Assembly (NCBI GenBank): GCA_965229345.1
Contig: OZ245872.1
Span: 2,294,001 to 2,358,000 of the forward strand
DNA from: PBB1 sp965229345
GTDB lineage: Bacteria; Pseudomonadota; Gammaproteobacteria; Burkholderiales; Burkholderiaceae_C
Length of the DNA: 64,000 nt
Direction: 5' to 3'
Part shown: positions 45,713 to 55,328 of the stretch, piece after piece
Layout: every line of letters begins with the position of its first letter
Numbering within the stretch: the stretch's first letter is position 1
Notes under the pieces: model-generated
Told to the model about the DNA's origin: nothing
The model's input: only the letters and a program-made list of their open reading frames with translations
Database searches by the model: none
Made by a program: the position numbers and the translations under genes

Positions 45713-47083
45713 TCAGCGCAGCACCAGCTTGCGGCCGAAGGGCGCCAGTGCAGATGCATGCGCCTCCGGCACCGCCCAGATCACCGGCCAGCGCGGACGA
45801 AAGTACGCCGGGCCATCGAGATCGGTCAGCACGACGCCGATGTCCGGCCGGTGCCCGTCGGCTTCCTCAAGGAGTGGCGTGAAGTCGGTGCCGCCGCCGC
45901 CCTGGAACACGATGTCGCGCAGGCCGCTGCGGCCGCGCACCGCACGTGCCGGCTCGAAACGAGTGACCTCTTGCACCTGCTCGTCGCCGATCACCAGCAC
46001 CAGCCCGGCTTCGAGCCGACGCACGATGGCCTCGACCTCGCAGGCAAAGCGCTGCATCAGCGTGTCGTCGATCGAGCCCGACACATCGACGATCACCACC
46101 AGCCGGGGCGACGCCTTCGATGAACTGAACCCTGGTTCCCAGGGCATGCGCCGGTTCGATCCGGCGCGTCCCTGGTTCGCCAGGTACGAGCGCGACGGCC
46201 GCGACCACGAGATGTCGCGCTTGGGTGCCAGGCTGCGCGCAAGCTGGGTCCGCAGCACCTGCTCCCATGGTGTGTGTGTGCTCGGCAGGTCGGCGATCAG
46301 GGTGCGCAGCATCGAAAACTCGCCGTCGTTCGCGTGGGCACGGGCGATGCGTTCGCTCCACTCGCGGGCCTGCGCAGCACCTTCTTCAGGGGCCTCCCGG
46401 GCGTCCGACCCCGGCTTCAGATCGGCCTGATCCGCGCGGCCCAGCGCGCGCGCACTGGCCGCGCGAGGGCCATCTCTTTTGCCGCCCCGCTCCTGAGGCC
46501 GGCGGTCGTCGATGGCCCGGTACAGGCGCTCGACGTCCCATTCCAGCAGCGCGGCCTCGACGTTCTTTGGCATGCCGACTTCGGCGGAGAGCAACTGGTC
46601 GATCGTCACCGCCTTGGCAGGCAGCTGCAGCCAGCTCAGGTGGTCGAGCGTGCTGTTGACGATGGCATCGGCACACAGATTGAACAACTGCAGATCGGCG
46701 TCGCCCAGCCGGTGCTGCAGATCGAGAAACCGCTGCGGATGGCGCAAGGCGATGTGGAGCACCTCGTGCGCGACCCAGCCCACCTGCTCGGCGAGCGGCA
46801 AGGCTTCGAAGGCGGCGCTGTAGCGGATGGTGTAGCCGTCGGTCGTGACGGGTGGCACCGGCGCTTTCGATGCGGAGCCAGGCTCCAGGCGCTGCGCGTC
46901 ATCGGCGAGCACGTCTTCATGCCGCACCCACAACGCCAGGCCCCCGGTGGACGGCGCGTACTCGACCATGCGCTGGATCGCCCGGGTGCCGCGGTGCTGG
47001 AACAGCGCGAACGGCAGGTCGGGATCGACCGGCGTCACCGTCGCATCAGCCACTCTGGCTCTCTCGGCTGCGGCGCTCGGCAT
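45713..47083 (-). CDS. metallopeptidase-like/VWA-like protein (DUF2201)
   Basis: 456 residues in two parts. The N-terminal half contains a zinc-peptidase-like WVAHEVLHIALRHPQRF (HExxH then H). The C-terminal half is VWA-like with VVIVDVSGSIDDTLMQ, a MIDAS-type motif, and QGGGGTDFTPLLEEA. The two domains together are the DUF2201 arrangement, generally encoded beside a MoxR-type ATPase, as here. Likely an ATPase-remodelled metal-binding or assembly factor. An alternative GTG start at 47053 would reduce the overlap with the ATPase gene from 38 to 8 nt. Confidence 0.82.
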   Translation of the reverse strand: MPSAAAERARVADATVTPVDPDLPFALFQHRGTRAIQRMVEYAPSTGGLALWVRHEDVLADDAQRLEPGSASKAPVPPVTTDGYTIRYSAAFEALPLAEQVGWVAHEVLHIALRHPQRFLDLQHRLGDADLQLFNLCADAIVNSTLDHLSWLQLPAKAVTIDQLLSAEVGMPKNVEAALLEWDVERLYRAIDDRRPQERGGKRDGPRAASARALGRADQADLKPGSDAREAPEEGAAQAREWSERIARAHANDGEFSMLRTLIADLPSTHTPWEQVLRTQLARSLAPKRDISWSRPSRSYLANQGRAGSNRRMPWEPGFSSSKASPRLVVIVDVSGSIDDTLMQRFACEVEAIVRRLEAGLVLVIGDEQVQEVTRFEPARAVRGRSGLRDIVFQGGGGTDFTPLLEEADGHRPDIGVVLTDLDGPAYFRPRWPVIWAVPEAHASALAPFGRKLVLR

Positions 47084-48155
47084 AGCGCCGGTAGGCCGGG
47101 CTGTCGAGGATCGCGGCCTCGAGCCCCTTGTCGAGCGCCGACTGCATCAGCAGCTCCATCGCCAGCGTCTGCGCCTCGCGCACCGGCAGCGCGATGTTGC
47201 TGCGCACCTCGGGCAGCTCTTCGATGATTTCCAGCGCGCGGGCCAGCGTGGTGCCGTCGGTGCTGGCGGCCAGCAACCCGTAGACCATGCCGTAGAGGCC
47301 GTCGAGCGTCTTCGGCAGCAAGGCCTGCGTTTCGGCCCCGGGCTGGCAGCCCAGCAGCCGCACCACATCGACCGCGGCCTGCAACTCGCGCAGCACACCG
47401 AAGAATTCAGCCGCGTTCGCCGCGCCGATGCGACCCTGCACGAACACGCGCTGCGCCTGCTCGGACAAGCCGGACTGCAGCACGTTCGAGATGTCTTCCC
47501 AGCCCCGCGGGCTGGCGCCGATCAGGTGGTCGTTGGCAAGCTGCGAAGGGGTGTCGTCCAGGCGATCGGGTCGCACCTTCAGATAGGCCATGACCTCGGG
47601 GGCGAAGCCGCAGGCGAGGGCGTGCGCCAGAAAGGCATCGATCACCGTCTGCACATTGAAATGGAACATCCGGTCGGCGAGCGCGGTGCCCATGTCGTGG
47701 CTGACCGCGCCATGAAAGCTGGCGTTGCCTGCGGCGACCACCTGCCAGCCATCGGGCAGCCGGTAGTTGCCGACACGGCGATCGAGGATCAGCGAGTAGG
47801 CCGAAATCTGCAGGCGCTGGTCGGCTGCGGTGAGCTCGTCGAGGAACAGGATGCCGGCCGGCTGGTCGGGCGTCGGCAGGAATTCCGGCGGAAACCAGAC
47901 CGTCTTGCCCTGCACGTCATCGGCATAGATGGCGCCCCGGATGTCCACCGGCTCGATCGTGGTCAGCCGCAGATCGACCAGCGGCACACCGAAGTGCGCT
48001 GCCACCTGCCGCACCACCGAGGACTTGCCGACCCCGCGTGTCCCCCACAGCATGGTGGCTCGCTTGCGCAGCGTGGTGTCGGCGTACTGCTCGATCAGTG
48101 CGGCCTTGGCGGCGCTGATCGAGATCGGGGGAATGTTCATCGGGTTGCCAAGCAT
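47046..48155 (-). CDS. MoxR-type AAA+ ATPase
   Basis: 369 residues. Walker A GTRGVGKSSVVRQ, Walker B ILFLDELTAAD, sensor-like VVAAGNASFHGAVSHDMGTA, then a helical lid. MoxR ATPases act with VWA proteins in protein maturation or metal insertion. The VWA partner is encoded directly downstream and overlaps it. It is 15 nt after the membrane protein gene. Distinct from BchI, which is encoded 1.5 kb away on the other strand. Confidence 0.85.
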   Translation of the reverse strand: MLGNPMNIPPISISAAKAALIEQYADTTLRKRATMLWGTRGVGKSSVVRQVAAHFGVPLVDLRLTTIEPVDIRGAIYADDVQGKTVWFPPEFLPTPDQPAGILFLDELTAADQRLQISAYSLILDRRVGNYRLPDGWQVVAAGNASFHGAVSHDMGTALADRMFHFNVQTVIDAFLAHALACGFAPEVMAYLKVRPDRLDDTPSQLANDHLIGASPRGWEDISNVLQSGLSEQAQRVFVQGRIGAANAAEFFGVLRELQAAVDVVRLLGCQPGAETQALLPKTLDGLYGMVYGLLAASTDGTTLARALEIIEELPEVRSNIALPVREAQTLAMELLMQSALDKGLEAAILDSPAYRRYAERRSRESQSG

Positions 48156-48170
48156 CGATCACCCATCAGG

Positions 48171-49199
48171 TCACGGTGTGGTTGCAGAGGAAGGAGCCGT
48201 CGGCTCGGCGGCGGCGGTGGCGGCCGCAGGCGCAGCAGACGCAGCAAACCAATGGGGCTGCGTCAGGCCACGTGGCCACGGCGGAATCTCGATCTGCGGC
48301 AGCTCGCGGAAGCAGAACACCAGCACCAGCAGCAACGGCGGCGACTGAAAGACGACCATGCGCCACAGCGAGTCTTCCGACAGGCCCATGCTGGGCACGG
48401 CCGCCGCAGTGCCGATCAGCGCCACCGTGACCACCAGCGGTATCGCGCGCCGCACGGTGACACCCCAGCGCCGCGCAGACCATCGCTCGTGGAAGCGTTG
48501 GGGCGATTCGGCCAGCGTCTGCACCAGATGGGCAGCGGTTTGCTCGAACTTCTGCTCGGCATCGCGACTGCGGGCCTCGGACTTGCCGCGGACACGCAGG
48601 CTGCATTTCCAGCCGCCACCGGCGCGGATCAACCGAGCCCAGCTCCAGCCCAGCACCGCGAGCAGATCCTCAGGGAACGCCAGGCGCTCGGTGGCCATCT
48701 TCAACTCGAGTTCGGCCGGAATTCCGCCCAGCGCCGGCAACGTCAGCTCGACCGTCAGCGCGCCGATCTGCGCGGTGGCGTGCGTCAGGATCATCCGTGT
48801 GGCCGCCGCATCACGGCCGGCCGGCTCCAGCGCATCGAGCCGATGGTGCTCGGCGATCACGAATCCCGGCTGCCAGCGGATCTGCCGGCGCAGCGGGATG
48901 GCTTCGATGCGCGCCAGCAGCTCGCCAGGATCGCGGCCTTCGGTGTGCAGCGTGGTTTCAAGGCCACTCGGCAACGACAGGCGACGCGTCAGCCGGAACG
49001 CCTTGACCGTCCCGCTCTCCAGCACCAGGGTCTCCCGCAGCTCTGGCGATCCATCGGCCTGTGCGGCATGGTGGATCAGCTTGAACACCAGCTGCCGCTT
49101 GGCCCGATCGCTCGCAGCCAGATCGACATGCCGGCCGCGCGCGGTGAACGGCGCGACCAGCGCAAGGATCTCGTGGTGCGTCAACGGCGGCGTGACCAT
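48171..49199 (-). CDS. membrane protein of unknown function in the MoxR-VWA operon
   Basis: 342 residues. No recognised domain. The first 230 residues are soluble; near the C-terminus there are two hydrophobic segments (AIPLVVTVALIGTAAAVP; FQSPPLLLVLVFCF) and an Ala/Pro-rich tail. It probably anchors or supplies substrate to the MoxR-VWA pair. The start was set at ATG 49199, preceded by GAGGGG; the longer frame reads into the upstream small gene. Confidence 0.65.
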   Translation of the reverse strand: MVTPPLTHHEILALVAPFTARGRHVDLAASDRAKRQLVFKLIHHAAQADGSPELRETLVLESGTVKAFRLTRRLSLPSGLETTLHTEGRDPGELLARIEAIPLRRQIRWQPGFVIAEHHRLDALEPAGRDAAATRMILTHATAQIGALTVELTLPALGGIPAELELKMATERLAFPEDLLAVLGWSWARLIRAGGGWKCSLRVRGKSEARSRDAEQKFEQTAAHLVQTLAESPQRFHERWSARRWGVTVRRAIPLVVTVALIGTAAAVPSMGLSEDSLWRMVVFQSPPLLLVLVFCFRELPQIEIPPWPRGLTQPHWFAASAAPAAATAAAEPTAPSSATTP

Positions 49200-49218
49200 C
49201 CCCGACCCCTCGTTCAGC

Positions 49219-49443
49219 TCATCGCCGCGCGCTGCGTGCAGGCGCACCGGCCGCGGATTTCGTACGTGCTGTCCAGACCTTGTAGGCATTCGGCGTCAAC
49301 TCCCGCTTCAGCAAGGCGACCACCTGCCCATGGGTGAGCCCATGGGCGCGCAGCACCGCGTCAAATGGCGGACGGTCGTCCCAGGCGGTGGCGATGATGC
49401 GTTGGATGTCATCGGGTGTCAGGCGTGGAACGGGTTTGGCCAT
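49219..49443 (-). CDS. DUF2805 / TIGR03643-type small protein
   Basis: 74 residues. DDIQRIIATAWDDRPPFDAV and THGQVVALLKRELTPNAYKV follow the DUF2805 pattern (a short basic protein of unknown function). It is the first gene of the four-gene minus-strand operon, 169 bp from the divergent bchI start. Confidence 0.75.
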   Translation of the reverse strand: MAKPVPRLTPDDIQRIIATAWDDRPPFDAVLRAHGLTHGQVVALLKRELTPNAYKVWTARTKSAAGAPARSARR

Positions 49444-49611
49444 GGCGCCGATTGTCGATCACGGCATCTGCCCGCCGGAACGCTGGAAACCAGTGGCGCT
49501 GTGGGCCGCGAGCCGGTGCTGATCCGAATCGTCGGCCTGCAGACCGTGTGATAACGTGATTCGCTTCCTTCGTTGCTGTCTTTTCCGCTGCCTTTTTGCC
49601 AGCCGCCGACC

Positions 49612-50640
49612 ATGTCCGTGCAGTTCCCGTTCTCCGCCATCGTCGGCCAAGACGAAATGAAGCTTGCCATCCTGATCGCCGCCGTCGACCCCAGTGTCGG
49701 GGGCGTGCTGGTCTTCGGTGATCGCGGCACCGGTAAATCGACGGCGGTGCGGGCGCTGGCGGCGATGCTGCCGAAGATGCGCGCGGTGGTGGGCTGCCGC
49801 TACCACTGCGATCCCGAGGCGGGTGGCTCGGCCTGCGACGATTGCAAGGCGCTGAAGCTGGCGGGTACGCCCGTCAAATCGCACCTCATTCCCGTGCCCG
49901 TGGTCGACTTGCCGCTGGGCGCCACCGAAGACCGCGTGGTCGGTGCGCTCGACCTCGAACGCGCGTTGTCGCAAGGCGTCAAGGCCTACGAGCCCGGCCT
50001 GCTGGCGCGCGCCAACCGCGGCTTTCTTTACATCGACGAGGTGAATCTGCTGGAAGATCACCTGGTCGATCTGCTGATCGACGTGGCGGCTTCCGGCGAA
50101 AACGTGGTGGAGCGCGAAGGGCTGAGCGTGCGCCATCCCGCGCGCTTCGTGCTGGTGGGCAGCGGCAACCCGGAAGAAGGCGAGCTGCGTCCGCAACTGC
50201 TCGACCGTTTCGGCCTGTCCGTCGAGGTGAAGACGCCCACCGATCTGCCATCGCGCATCGAGGTCGTGCGCCGCCGAGACCAGTTCGAGCGCGACCCTGC
50301 CGGCTTCACCGACAGGTGGAAGAAAGACGACGAGCGCGTGCGCCGCGGCATCGTCAAGGGCAAATCGCACCTGGCGTCGGTCGCGGTGCCCGATGCCGCG
50401 CTGGAGCGCGCCGCGCAGCTGTGCATGGCGCTCGGCACCGACGGCCTGCGTGGCGAGTTGACGCTCATTCGTGCGGCACGTGCGCTGGCTGCGCTGCAAG
50501 GCGATGCAGAGGTCGCCGATGCGCACCTGAAGCGGGTCGCACCGCCCGCGCTGCGCCACCGCCTGCGCCGCAACCCGCTCGACGATGCGGGCTCGACGGT
50601 GCGTGTGGATCGTGCCGTGGCGGAACTGTTCGGGGCATGA
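49612..50640 (+). CDS. bchI: magnesium chelatase ATPase subunit I
   Basis: 342 residues. AAA+ motor of the Mg-chelatase, which inserts Mg2+ into protoporphyrin IX as the first committed step of bacteriochlorophyll synthesis. Walker A FGDRGTGKSTAVRALAAMLP, BchI-specific insert CRYHCDPEAGGSACDDCKAL, Walker B LYIDEVNLLEDHLVDLLIDV, sensor GSGNPEEGELRPQLLDRFG. The length is standard. It is followed by bchD with an ATGA overlap. No TGT-N12-ACA site was found in the 168 bp upstream. Confidence 0.96.
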   Translation: MSVQFPFSAIVGQDEMKLAILIAAVDPSVGGVLVFGDRGTGKSTAVRALAAMLPKMRAVVGCRYHCDPEAGGSACDDCKALKLAGTPVKSHLIPVPVVDLPLGATEDRVVGALDLERALSQGVKAYEPGLLARANRGFLYIDEVNLLEDHLVDLLIDVAASGENVVEREGLSVRHPARFVLVGSGNPEEGELRPQLLDRFGLSVEVKTPTDLPSRIEVVRRRDQFERDPAGFTDRWKKDDERVRRGIVKGKSHLASVAVPDAALERAAQLCMALGTDGLRGELTLIRAARALAALQGDAEVADAHLKRVAPPALRHRLRRNPLDDAGSTVRVDRAVAELFGA

Positions 50641-52625
50641 CCCCGGCACTGCCCGGCACCGTGGCCGCGGCGACATCGCCGGAGTCACGCTGGCGCTGCG
50701 CACAGCCCTCGCTCTCGGTTGCAGCGCTGCATGCGGCTGCGTTGTTCGCGGTCGATCCGGTCGGCACCGGCGGGGTCGTCATCCGGGCCCTGCCTGGCCC
50801 GGCACGAGACGGTTGGCTGCACTGCCTGAGCGGCCTGTTGCCCGCGGGCACGCCGATGCGGCGGGTACCGCTGCACATCAACGACGAGCGCTTGCTGGGC
50901 GGGCTCGATCTGGCCGCTACGTTGCAGGCCGGACGCCCCATCGCGCAGCAGGGCGTGCTGACACTGGCCGATGGTGGCGTGGCGGTACTGGCGATGGCCG
51001 AACGCCTGGCACCCGCCACGGCAGCGCGGCTGGCCGCGGTGCTGGACACGCAGGAGGTCGCGCTCGAACGCGACGGCCTGGCCACTCGGCACGCCACCCG
51101 CTTCGGCGTGATCGCGCTCGATGAAGGCCTGGCCGACGACGAACGCGTGGCGCCTGCCTTGATCGATCGGCTGGCGTTTTCGATCGATCTGCATCCGCTG
51201 GTCGAGGACGCAGCCCACCGCAACAGCGATGAAAGGGCGCTGGAAGACGAACTGGCATCGATGCCGGGCTGGAGTGCCGGCGATGTCGCCGCGGCGCGCG
51301 CCTTGCTGCCGCAGATCGAGGCCCCGGCCGAGATCGTGCAGGCCCTGGTCTCGACCGCGCTCGCGCTCGGCGTGGCGTCGCTGCGTGCGCCGTTGCTGGC
51401 GGTGCGGGTGGCGCGCGCCTCGGCCGCCCTTGACGGCCGCCTGCGGATCACCGACGACGATGCCCAACTGGCCGCAGCGCTGGTCCTGGCACCGCGGGCC
51501 ACGCAAGTGCCAGCGCCGCCCGCTGACCAGCCGCCGCCGGACGATGCACAGCCGCCTCCCGAACCGGAAGAGCCCGAGGTACCGGAAGACACTCCCGAGC
51601 CACCGGCACCCGAGGATGGCGATGACGCCGGCGATGATGACGACACCCCCGAGCCCCCGGTCGGGGACCTCGAAGACCGGGTGCTTGAAGCGGCGCAGGC
51701 CGCGATCCCGGCCGGTCTGCTGGCGGCCTTGATGGCCGGACAAGACCGTCGCTCGAACGCACAGGCATCAGGCCGTGCCGGCGCGGTACAGCAAGGGCAC
51801 AAGCGCGGACGCCCGAGCGGGGCGCGGCGGGGCGAGCCCCGCGCCGGTGCCCGTTTGAATGTCATCGAGACGCTGCGCGCTGCCGCGCCGTGGCAAAAGA
51901 TACGGCACGCCGAAGTCGAGCGCACGCAGGCAGTGGATGCCACCCGCGCGCCACGCGCCGCGGCGGCGAAAGCAGCATCCCCTGCACGCGCCCGCGTGCA
52001 GGTGCGACGCGACGATTTCCACGTCACCCGTTACAAGCAACGCAGCGCCACCACCACGGTGTTCGTCGTCGATGCCTCAGGCTCCTCGGCGCTCAACCGG
52101 CTGGCCGAAGCCAAGGGCGCGGTCGAGCTGCTGTTGGCCGATTGCTATGTGCGCCGCGACCAGGTGGCGGTGCTGGCGTTTCGCGGCAAGGGCGCCGAGC
52201 TGCTGCTGCCACCGACGCGCTCGCTGGTGCGCGCCAAGCGCAGCCTGGCCGGACTGCCGGGCGGTGGTGGAACGCCCCTGGCGTCTGGGATCGATGCGGC
52301 AGCGGCCCTGGCCGAGTCGATCGCGCGGCGCGGCGACACCCCGATCGTGGTGCTGCTCACCGATGGCCGCGGCAACATCGCGCGCGACGGCAGCCCCGGC
52401 CGCGCCCGGGCCGGAGACGACGTGCAACTGGCCGCGCGCCAGTTCCGGGCGGCCCAGTTGCGTGCGCTGCTGATCGACACCTCGCCACAACCGCAGGCCG
52501 CGGCCAGGCAGCTGGCGCAGGAGATGGGCGCCAGCTACCTGCCCCTGCCGTATGCCGGCGCGTCGGCGCTGTCGCAGGCGGTGGCGCTGGCGACGACATC
52601 GGCCGCGCCCGTGGTCAGCCGCTGA
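50637..52625 (+). CDS. bchD: magnesium chelatase subunit D
   Basis: 662 residues. Three parts: an AAA+-like N-terminal domain with degenerate nucleotide motifs (residues 1-280), a long Pro/Asp/Glu-rich linker (about 295-350), and a C-terminal VWA domain with an intact MIDAS (VFVVDASGSSALNR near residue 479; LPGGGGTPLASGIDAAAALA). BchD forms a two-tier ring with BchI that works on BchH. BchH is not in this window. The start overlaps the bchI stop by 4 nt. Confidence 0.95.
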   Translation: MTPALPGTVAAATSPESRWRCAQPSLSVAALHAAALFAVDPVGTGGVVIRALPGPARDGWLHCLSGLLPAGTPMRRVPLHINDERLLGGLDLAATLQAGRPIAQQGVLTLADGGVAVLAMAERLAPATAARLAAVLDTQEVALERDGLATRHATRFGVIALDEGLADDERVAPALIDRLAFSIDLHPLVEDAAHRNSDERALEDELASMPGWSAGDVAAARALLPQIEAPAEIVQALVSTALALGVASLRAPLLAVRVARASAALDGRLRITDDDAQLAAALVLAPRATQVPAPPADQPPPDDAQPPPEPEEPEVPEDTPEPPAPEDGDDAGDDDDTPEPPVGDLEDRVLEAAQAAIPAGLLAALMAGQDRRSNAQASGRAGAVQQGHKRGRPSGARRGEPRAGARLNVIETLRAAAPWQKIRHAEVERTQAVDATRAPRAAAAKAASPARARVQVRRDDFHVTRYKQRSATTTVFVVDASGSSALNRLAEAKGAVELLLADCYVRRDQVAVLAFRGKGAELLLPPTRSLVRAKRSLAGLPGGGGTPLASGIDAAAALAESIARRGDTPIVVLLTDGRGNIARDGSPGRARAGDDVQLAARQFRAAQLRALLIDTSPQPQAAARQLAQEMGASYLPLPYAGASALSQAVALATTSAAPVVSR

Positions 52626-52637
52626 ACGGAGCCAGCG

Positions 52638-53555
52638 ATGGCCACGCGGCTGGATTGGGACCGGGACGGCCGCGACTGGCCTCATCGCGCAGCGAGCCAG
52701 TTCATCGATGCCGGCGGGCTGCGCTGGCACGTTCAGCGGTTTGCGCGCGAAGCGCCATCAGGTTCCGGGTTCGCAGCGGCACCGCTCGCGTTGCTGCTGC
52801 ACGGCACCGGAGCGTCTGCACATTCGTGGTACCCGATGCTGCCGTGGTTGCGGCCGCATCTCGATCTGCTGCTGATCGATCTGCCCGGCCATGCGTACAC
52901 CGGCATGGCGAGCGCCTGGCAGGCGTCGCTGCCCGGCATGGCGTCCGCGGTCACATCGCTGCTGGAGGTGCTGGCCGTGCAGCCGGCGATCCTGATCGGC
53001 CATTCGGCGGGCGCAGCGCTGGGCGCACGCATGTGCCTCGACGGTCACATCGCGCCGCAATGCATGGTCAGCATCAATGGGGCGTTCATGCCGCTCGGGG
53101 GGCTGGCGGGGCTGTTGTTTCCGCCCGCGGCCAAGCTGATGGCGGCGCTGCCGTTTGCACCCGGCTTTGTCGCCAGACGCGCGGCCGATCCGCGCGCCAT
53201 CGCCCGCCTGGTCAGCGACACCGGCTCGGTGCTGGATGCGCAAGGCATGGCGCTGTATGGGCGCATCGTCAGCAACCCCGGACACGTCGAGGGCGCGTTG
53301 GCGATGATGGCCAACTGGGATGTTCAGCCGCTGCTGCGTGACCTGCCGCGCCTGAGCACCCCTGTCCGGCTGATCGTTGCGGACCAGGACCGTGCCGTGC
53401 CGCCGTCACAAGCGCAGCAGGTGCTCTCGATGCTGCCGACCCAGGACGGCACCACGCTGATCCGCCTGAGCGGCGCGGGCCACATCGTTCACGAGGAACA
53501 GCCGGAGCGGGTGGCCGCGCTGTGTCTGGCGGCGCTGGGCATCGGCGTGCCCTGA
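52638..53555 (+). CDS. bchO: BchO, alpha/beta hydrolase of the bch operon
   Basis: 305 residues. Alpha/beta hydrolase with oxyanion-hole LLLHGTGASAHSWYPMLPWL, nucleophile Ser in ILIGHSAGAALGARM, acid Asp in IVADQDRAVPPSQAQQVL and His in GAGHIVHEEQPERV. BchO-like proteins accompany bchID in purple bacteria; the function is thought to be auxiliary to Mg-chelatase and is not settled. It lies 12 nt after bchD and ends 7 nt from the convergent ccmI stop. Confidence 0.9.
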   Translation: MATRLDWDRDGRDWPHRAASQFIDAGGLRWHVQRFAREAPSGSGFAAAPLALLLHGTGASAHSWYPMLPWLRPHLDLLLIDLPGHAYTGMASAWQASLPGMASAVTSLLEVLAVQPAILIGHSAGAALGARMCLDGHIAPQCMVSINGAFMPLGGLAGLLFPPAAKLMAALPFAPGFVARRAADPRAIARLVSDTGSVLDAQGMALYGRIVSNPGHVEGALAMMANWDVQPLLRDLPRLSTPVRLIVADQDRAVPPSQAQQVLSMLPTQDGTTLIRLSGAGHIVHEEQPERVAALCLAALGIGVP

Positions 53556-53562
53556 GCACCGA

Positions 53563-54867
53563 TCAGGGTTGCACCGTGTCGATGACGATCTGCAAGCCCT
53601 CGGCACCCAGCTTCACCCCAGTCACCTGACCGCTCAGATCACCCGGGCTCGGCAGCGCATTGCCTGACTTGGACACCCGCGCACCCACCACGACCACCGG
53701 AAAGTTCGACAGCTTCATCGCAGGCGACATCGCCATCGCGTCGTCGAGCGTGAAGCTGATCGGCAGATCGGCCACGGTGCGACGCAGGATCGCGAGCGGC
53801 ATGCGCGGGCCTTCGGCCGCACGCGCAAAGATGAACACCGTGTCGCCCGGAGTGACCTTGGCCGCCAGCGCGGGCGACAGGCTCACCACGCCGACCACAT
53901 GGGCGGGGCCGGGGGCCGTCGGCGCGGCCTGCGCGGTGGTTCCGGTGGCAGCAGTTGCGGTCTCCGCCGAGGCCGGCGCTCCGGGCTCGCCACCCTGCAG
54001 CGCACGGCGGGCGTCCACCAGGCTGCGGTCCAGGTTCTCGCTGAATGGCGTGTCGGGCGGCGACAGCTGGCGTGCCAGCGTCCAGTACTCGATTGCCTGC
54101 GGATACTGGCCCGCCTCGTAGGCCGCGCCGCCGGCCAAGGCCAGTGCCTTCAGGTTCTTCGGGTCGATCTGCAGCGCGCGTGTCACCAGCCGCGCCGGCT
54201 CGCCCGAAATCTTCTGGCCCTGCAGCATGGCCAGCACGTCGGCATGGTCGGCCAGCAGCTGGGCATCGTTGGGCGCCAGCGCGGTGGCGCGTGCATACGC
54301 CTTGCTGGCTTCGGGGAAGCGCTGCAGTACCGCATAGGTGCGCGCCAGCAAGGTCCAGCCGGCGAGGTCGTCCGGCTTTTGCTCCATCGCCGCGGCGAGC
54401 TTCGTCACCAGCTCTTCCACCTGCGCATCGGTGACGTTGTCGGCACCCAGCGAGGCCACGGGCGGCGGTGGCGGGGCATCGATCGCCTGCGGCGAGCCGA
54501 CGCGGCTGTAGATCGTGCCCACCAGCAACGGAACACCCAGCCCGAGCAGCCATGCGCTTTTCCAGGGCCGGTCCGCAGGCGCGTTGGTGGCCGTTGTCCG
54601 GGTGGTGGGGCCCGCCGCATCGGCTTCCTCGAGGACACGGCGCTCGATGTCCTCGCGGGCGGCCCGGTGTTGTTCGGCGTCGAGCTGGCCCGACGCGAGC
54701 TCGGCATCGAGCTGAGCCGCTTGCTCACGCAGGATGGCCAGCGTCGACGCTCGCCTCGCGGCGGCATCGACAGGCGACTTGGCCGAACGAGAGCGCAACA
54801 ACACAGGCAGCACATGCGCCAGCGCGAGCGCCGTCAGCGCCGCGGTCAATATCCAGAAGAGGGTCAT
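53563..54867 (-). CDS. ccmI: cytochrome c maturation protein CcmI
   Basis: 434 residues. Two N-terminal membrane spans (FWILTAALTALALAHVLPVL, SAWLLGLGVPLLVGTIYSR), a leucine-zipper-like loop, then TPR repeats (DLAGWTLLARTYAVLQRFPE, ASKAYARATALAPNDAQLL) and a periplasmic C-terminal domain. It chaperones apocytochrome c to the CcmFH ligation complex. Last gene of the operon; 4-nt overlap with ccmH. Confidence 0.9.
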   Translation of the reverse strand: MTLFWILTAALTALALAHVLPVLLRSRSAKSPVDAAARRASTLAILREQAAQLDAELASGQLDAEQHRAAREDIERRVLEEADAAGPTTRTTATNAPADRPWKSAWLLGLGVPLLVGTIYSRVGSPQAIDAPPPPPVASLGADNVTDAQVEELVTKLAAAMEQKPDDLAGWTLLARTYAVLQRFPEASKAYARATALAPNDAQLLADHADVLAMLQGQKISGEPARLVTRALQIDPKNLKALALAGGAAYEAGQYPQAIEYWTLARQLSPPDTPFSENLDRSLVDARRALQGGEPGAPASAETATAATGTTAQAAPTAPGPAHVVGVVSLSPALAAKVTPGDTVFIFARAAEGPRMPLAILRRTVADLPISFTLDDAMAMSPAMKLSNFPVVVVGARVSKSGNALPSPGDLSGQVTGVKLGAEGLQIVIDTVQP

Positions 54868-55328
54868 GGGCCGGGAGGTGATTCTTCGAGGAGCCGTCGG
54901 GCGCGTTCGGCATCGACAGGCGTCAGAGGGTCAGCGCGGCGTTGGCGGCCGCGGATGGCCCGCGTGAGGGAGTAGGCCGCGATCAGCAGCAGCGCAAAAG
55001 GACCGATCCACAGCAGCACGGTGCTGGCCTTGAGCGCAGGACGGTAAAGCACGAAATCGCCGTAGCGCTCGACCATGAAATCGAGGATCTGCTGCTCGGA
55101 CTGGCCTTGGCTGAGCTTGCTGCGGATCTGCTTGCGCAGATCGACAGCCAGGTCGGCGTGCGAGGCGGCGATGGTTTCGTTCTGGCAGACCAGGCAACGC
55201 AGCTCCTCGGCGACCTTCATCACCCGTGCTTCGAGCACGGGATCGGCCGCCAACTGGGCTGCCTCGGTCGCATGGGCGGTGTGCATCGCACCGGCCAGCG
55301 CCAGCGTCATCAGGAGGCGGCGCATCAT
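54864..55328 (-). CDS. ccmH: cytochrome c maturation thiol reductase CcmH
   Basis: 154 residues. Signal sequence/first span, then the redox motif LRCLVCQNETIAASHADLAV (CxxC), the typical FMVERYGDFVLYRPALK and a C-terminal span. It reduces the apocytochrome CxxCH disulfide together with CcmG. The start MMRR overlaps the ccmG stop. Confidence 0.93.
   Translation of the reverse strand: MMRRLLMTLALAGAMHTAHATEAAQLAADPVLEARVMKVAEELRCLVCQNETIAASHADLAVDLRKQIRSKLSQGQSEQQILDFMVERYGDFVLYRPALKASTVLLWIGPFALLLIAAYSLTRAIRGRQRRADPLTPVDAERARRLLEESPPGP

Noticed and set aside
46845..49337. An 830-codon open frame on the plus strand opposite the MoxR-VWA operon
   Set aside because: High GC makes antisense frames long. 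The minus-strand proteins have clear Walker and MIDAS motifs, while this translation is Arg/Gln/His-rich with no domain.
49444..49611. Search for a PpsR/CrtJ site before bchI
   Set aside because: Three TGT triplets occur but none has ACA 12 bp later; control of bchIDO by this route is not supported here.
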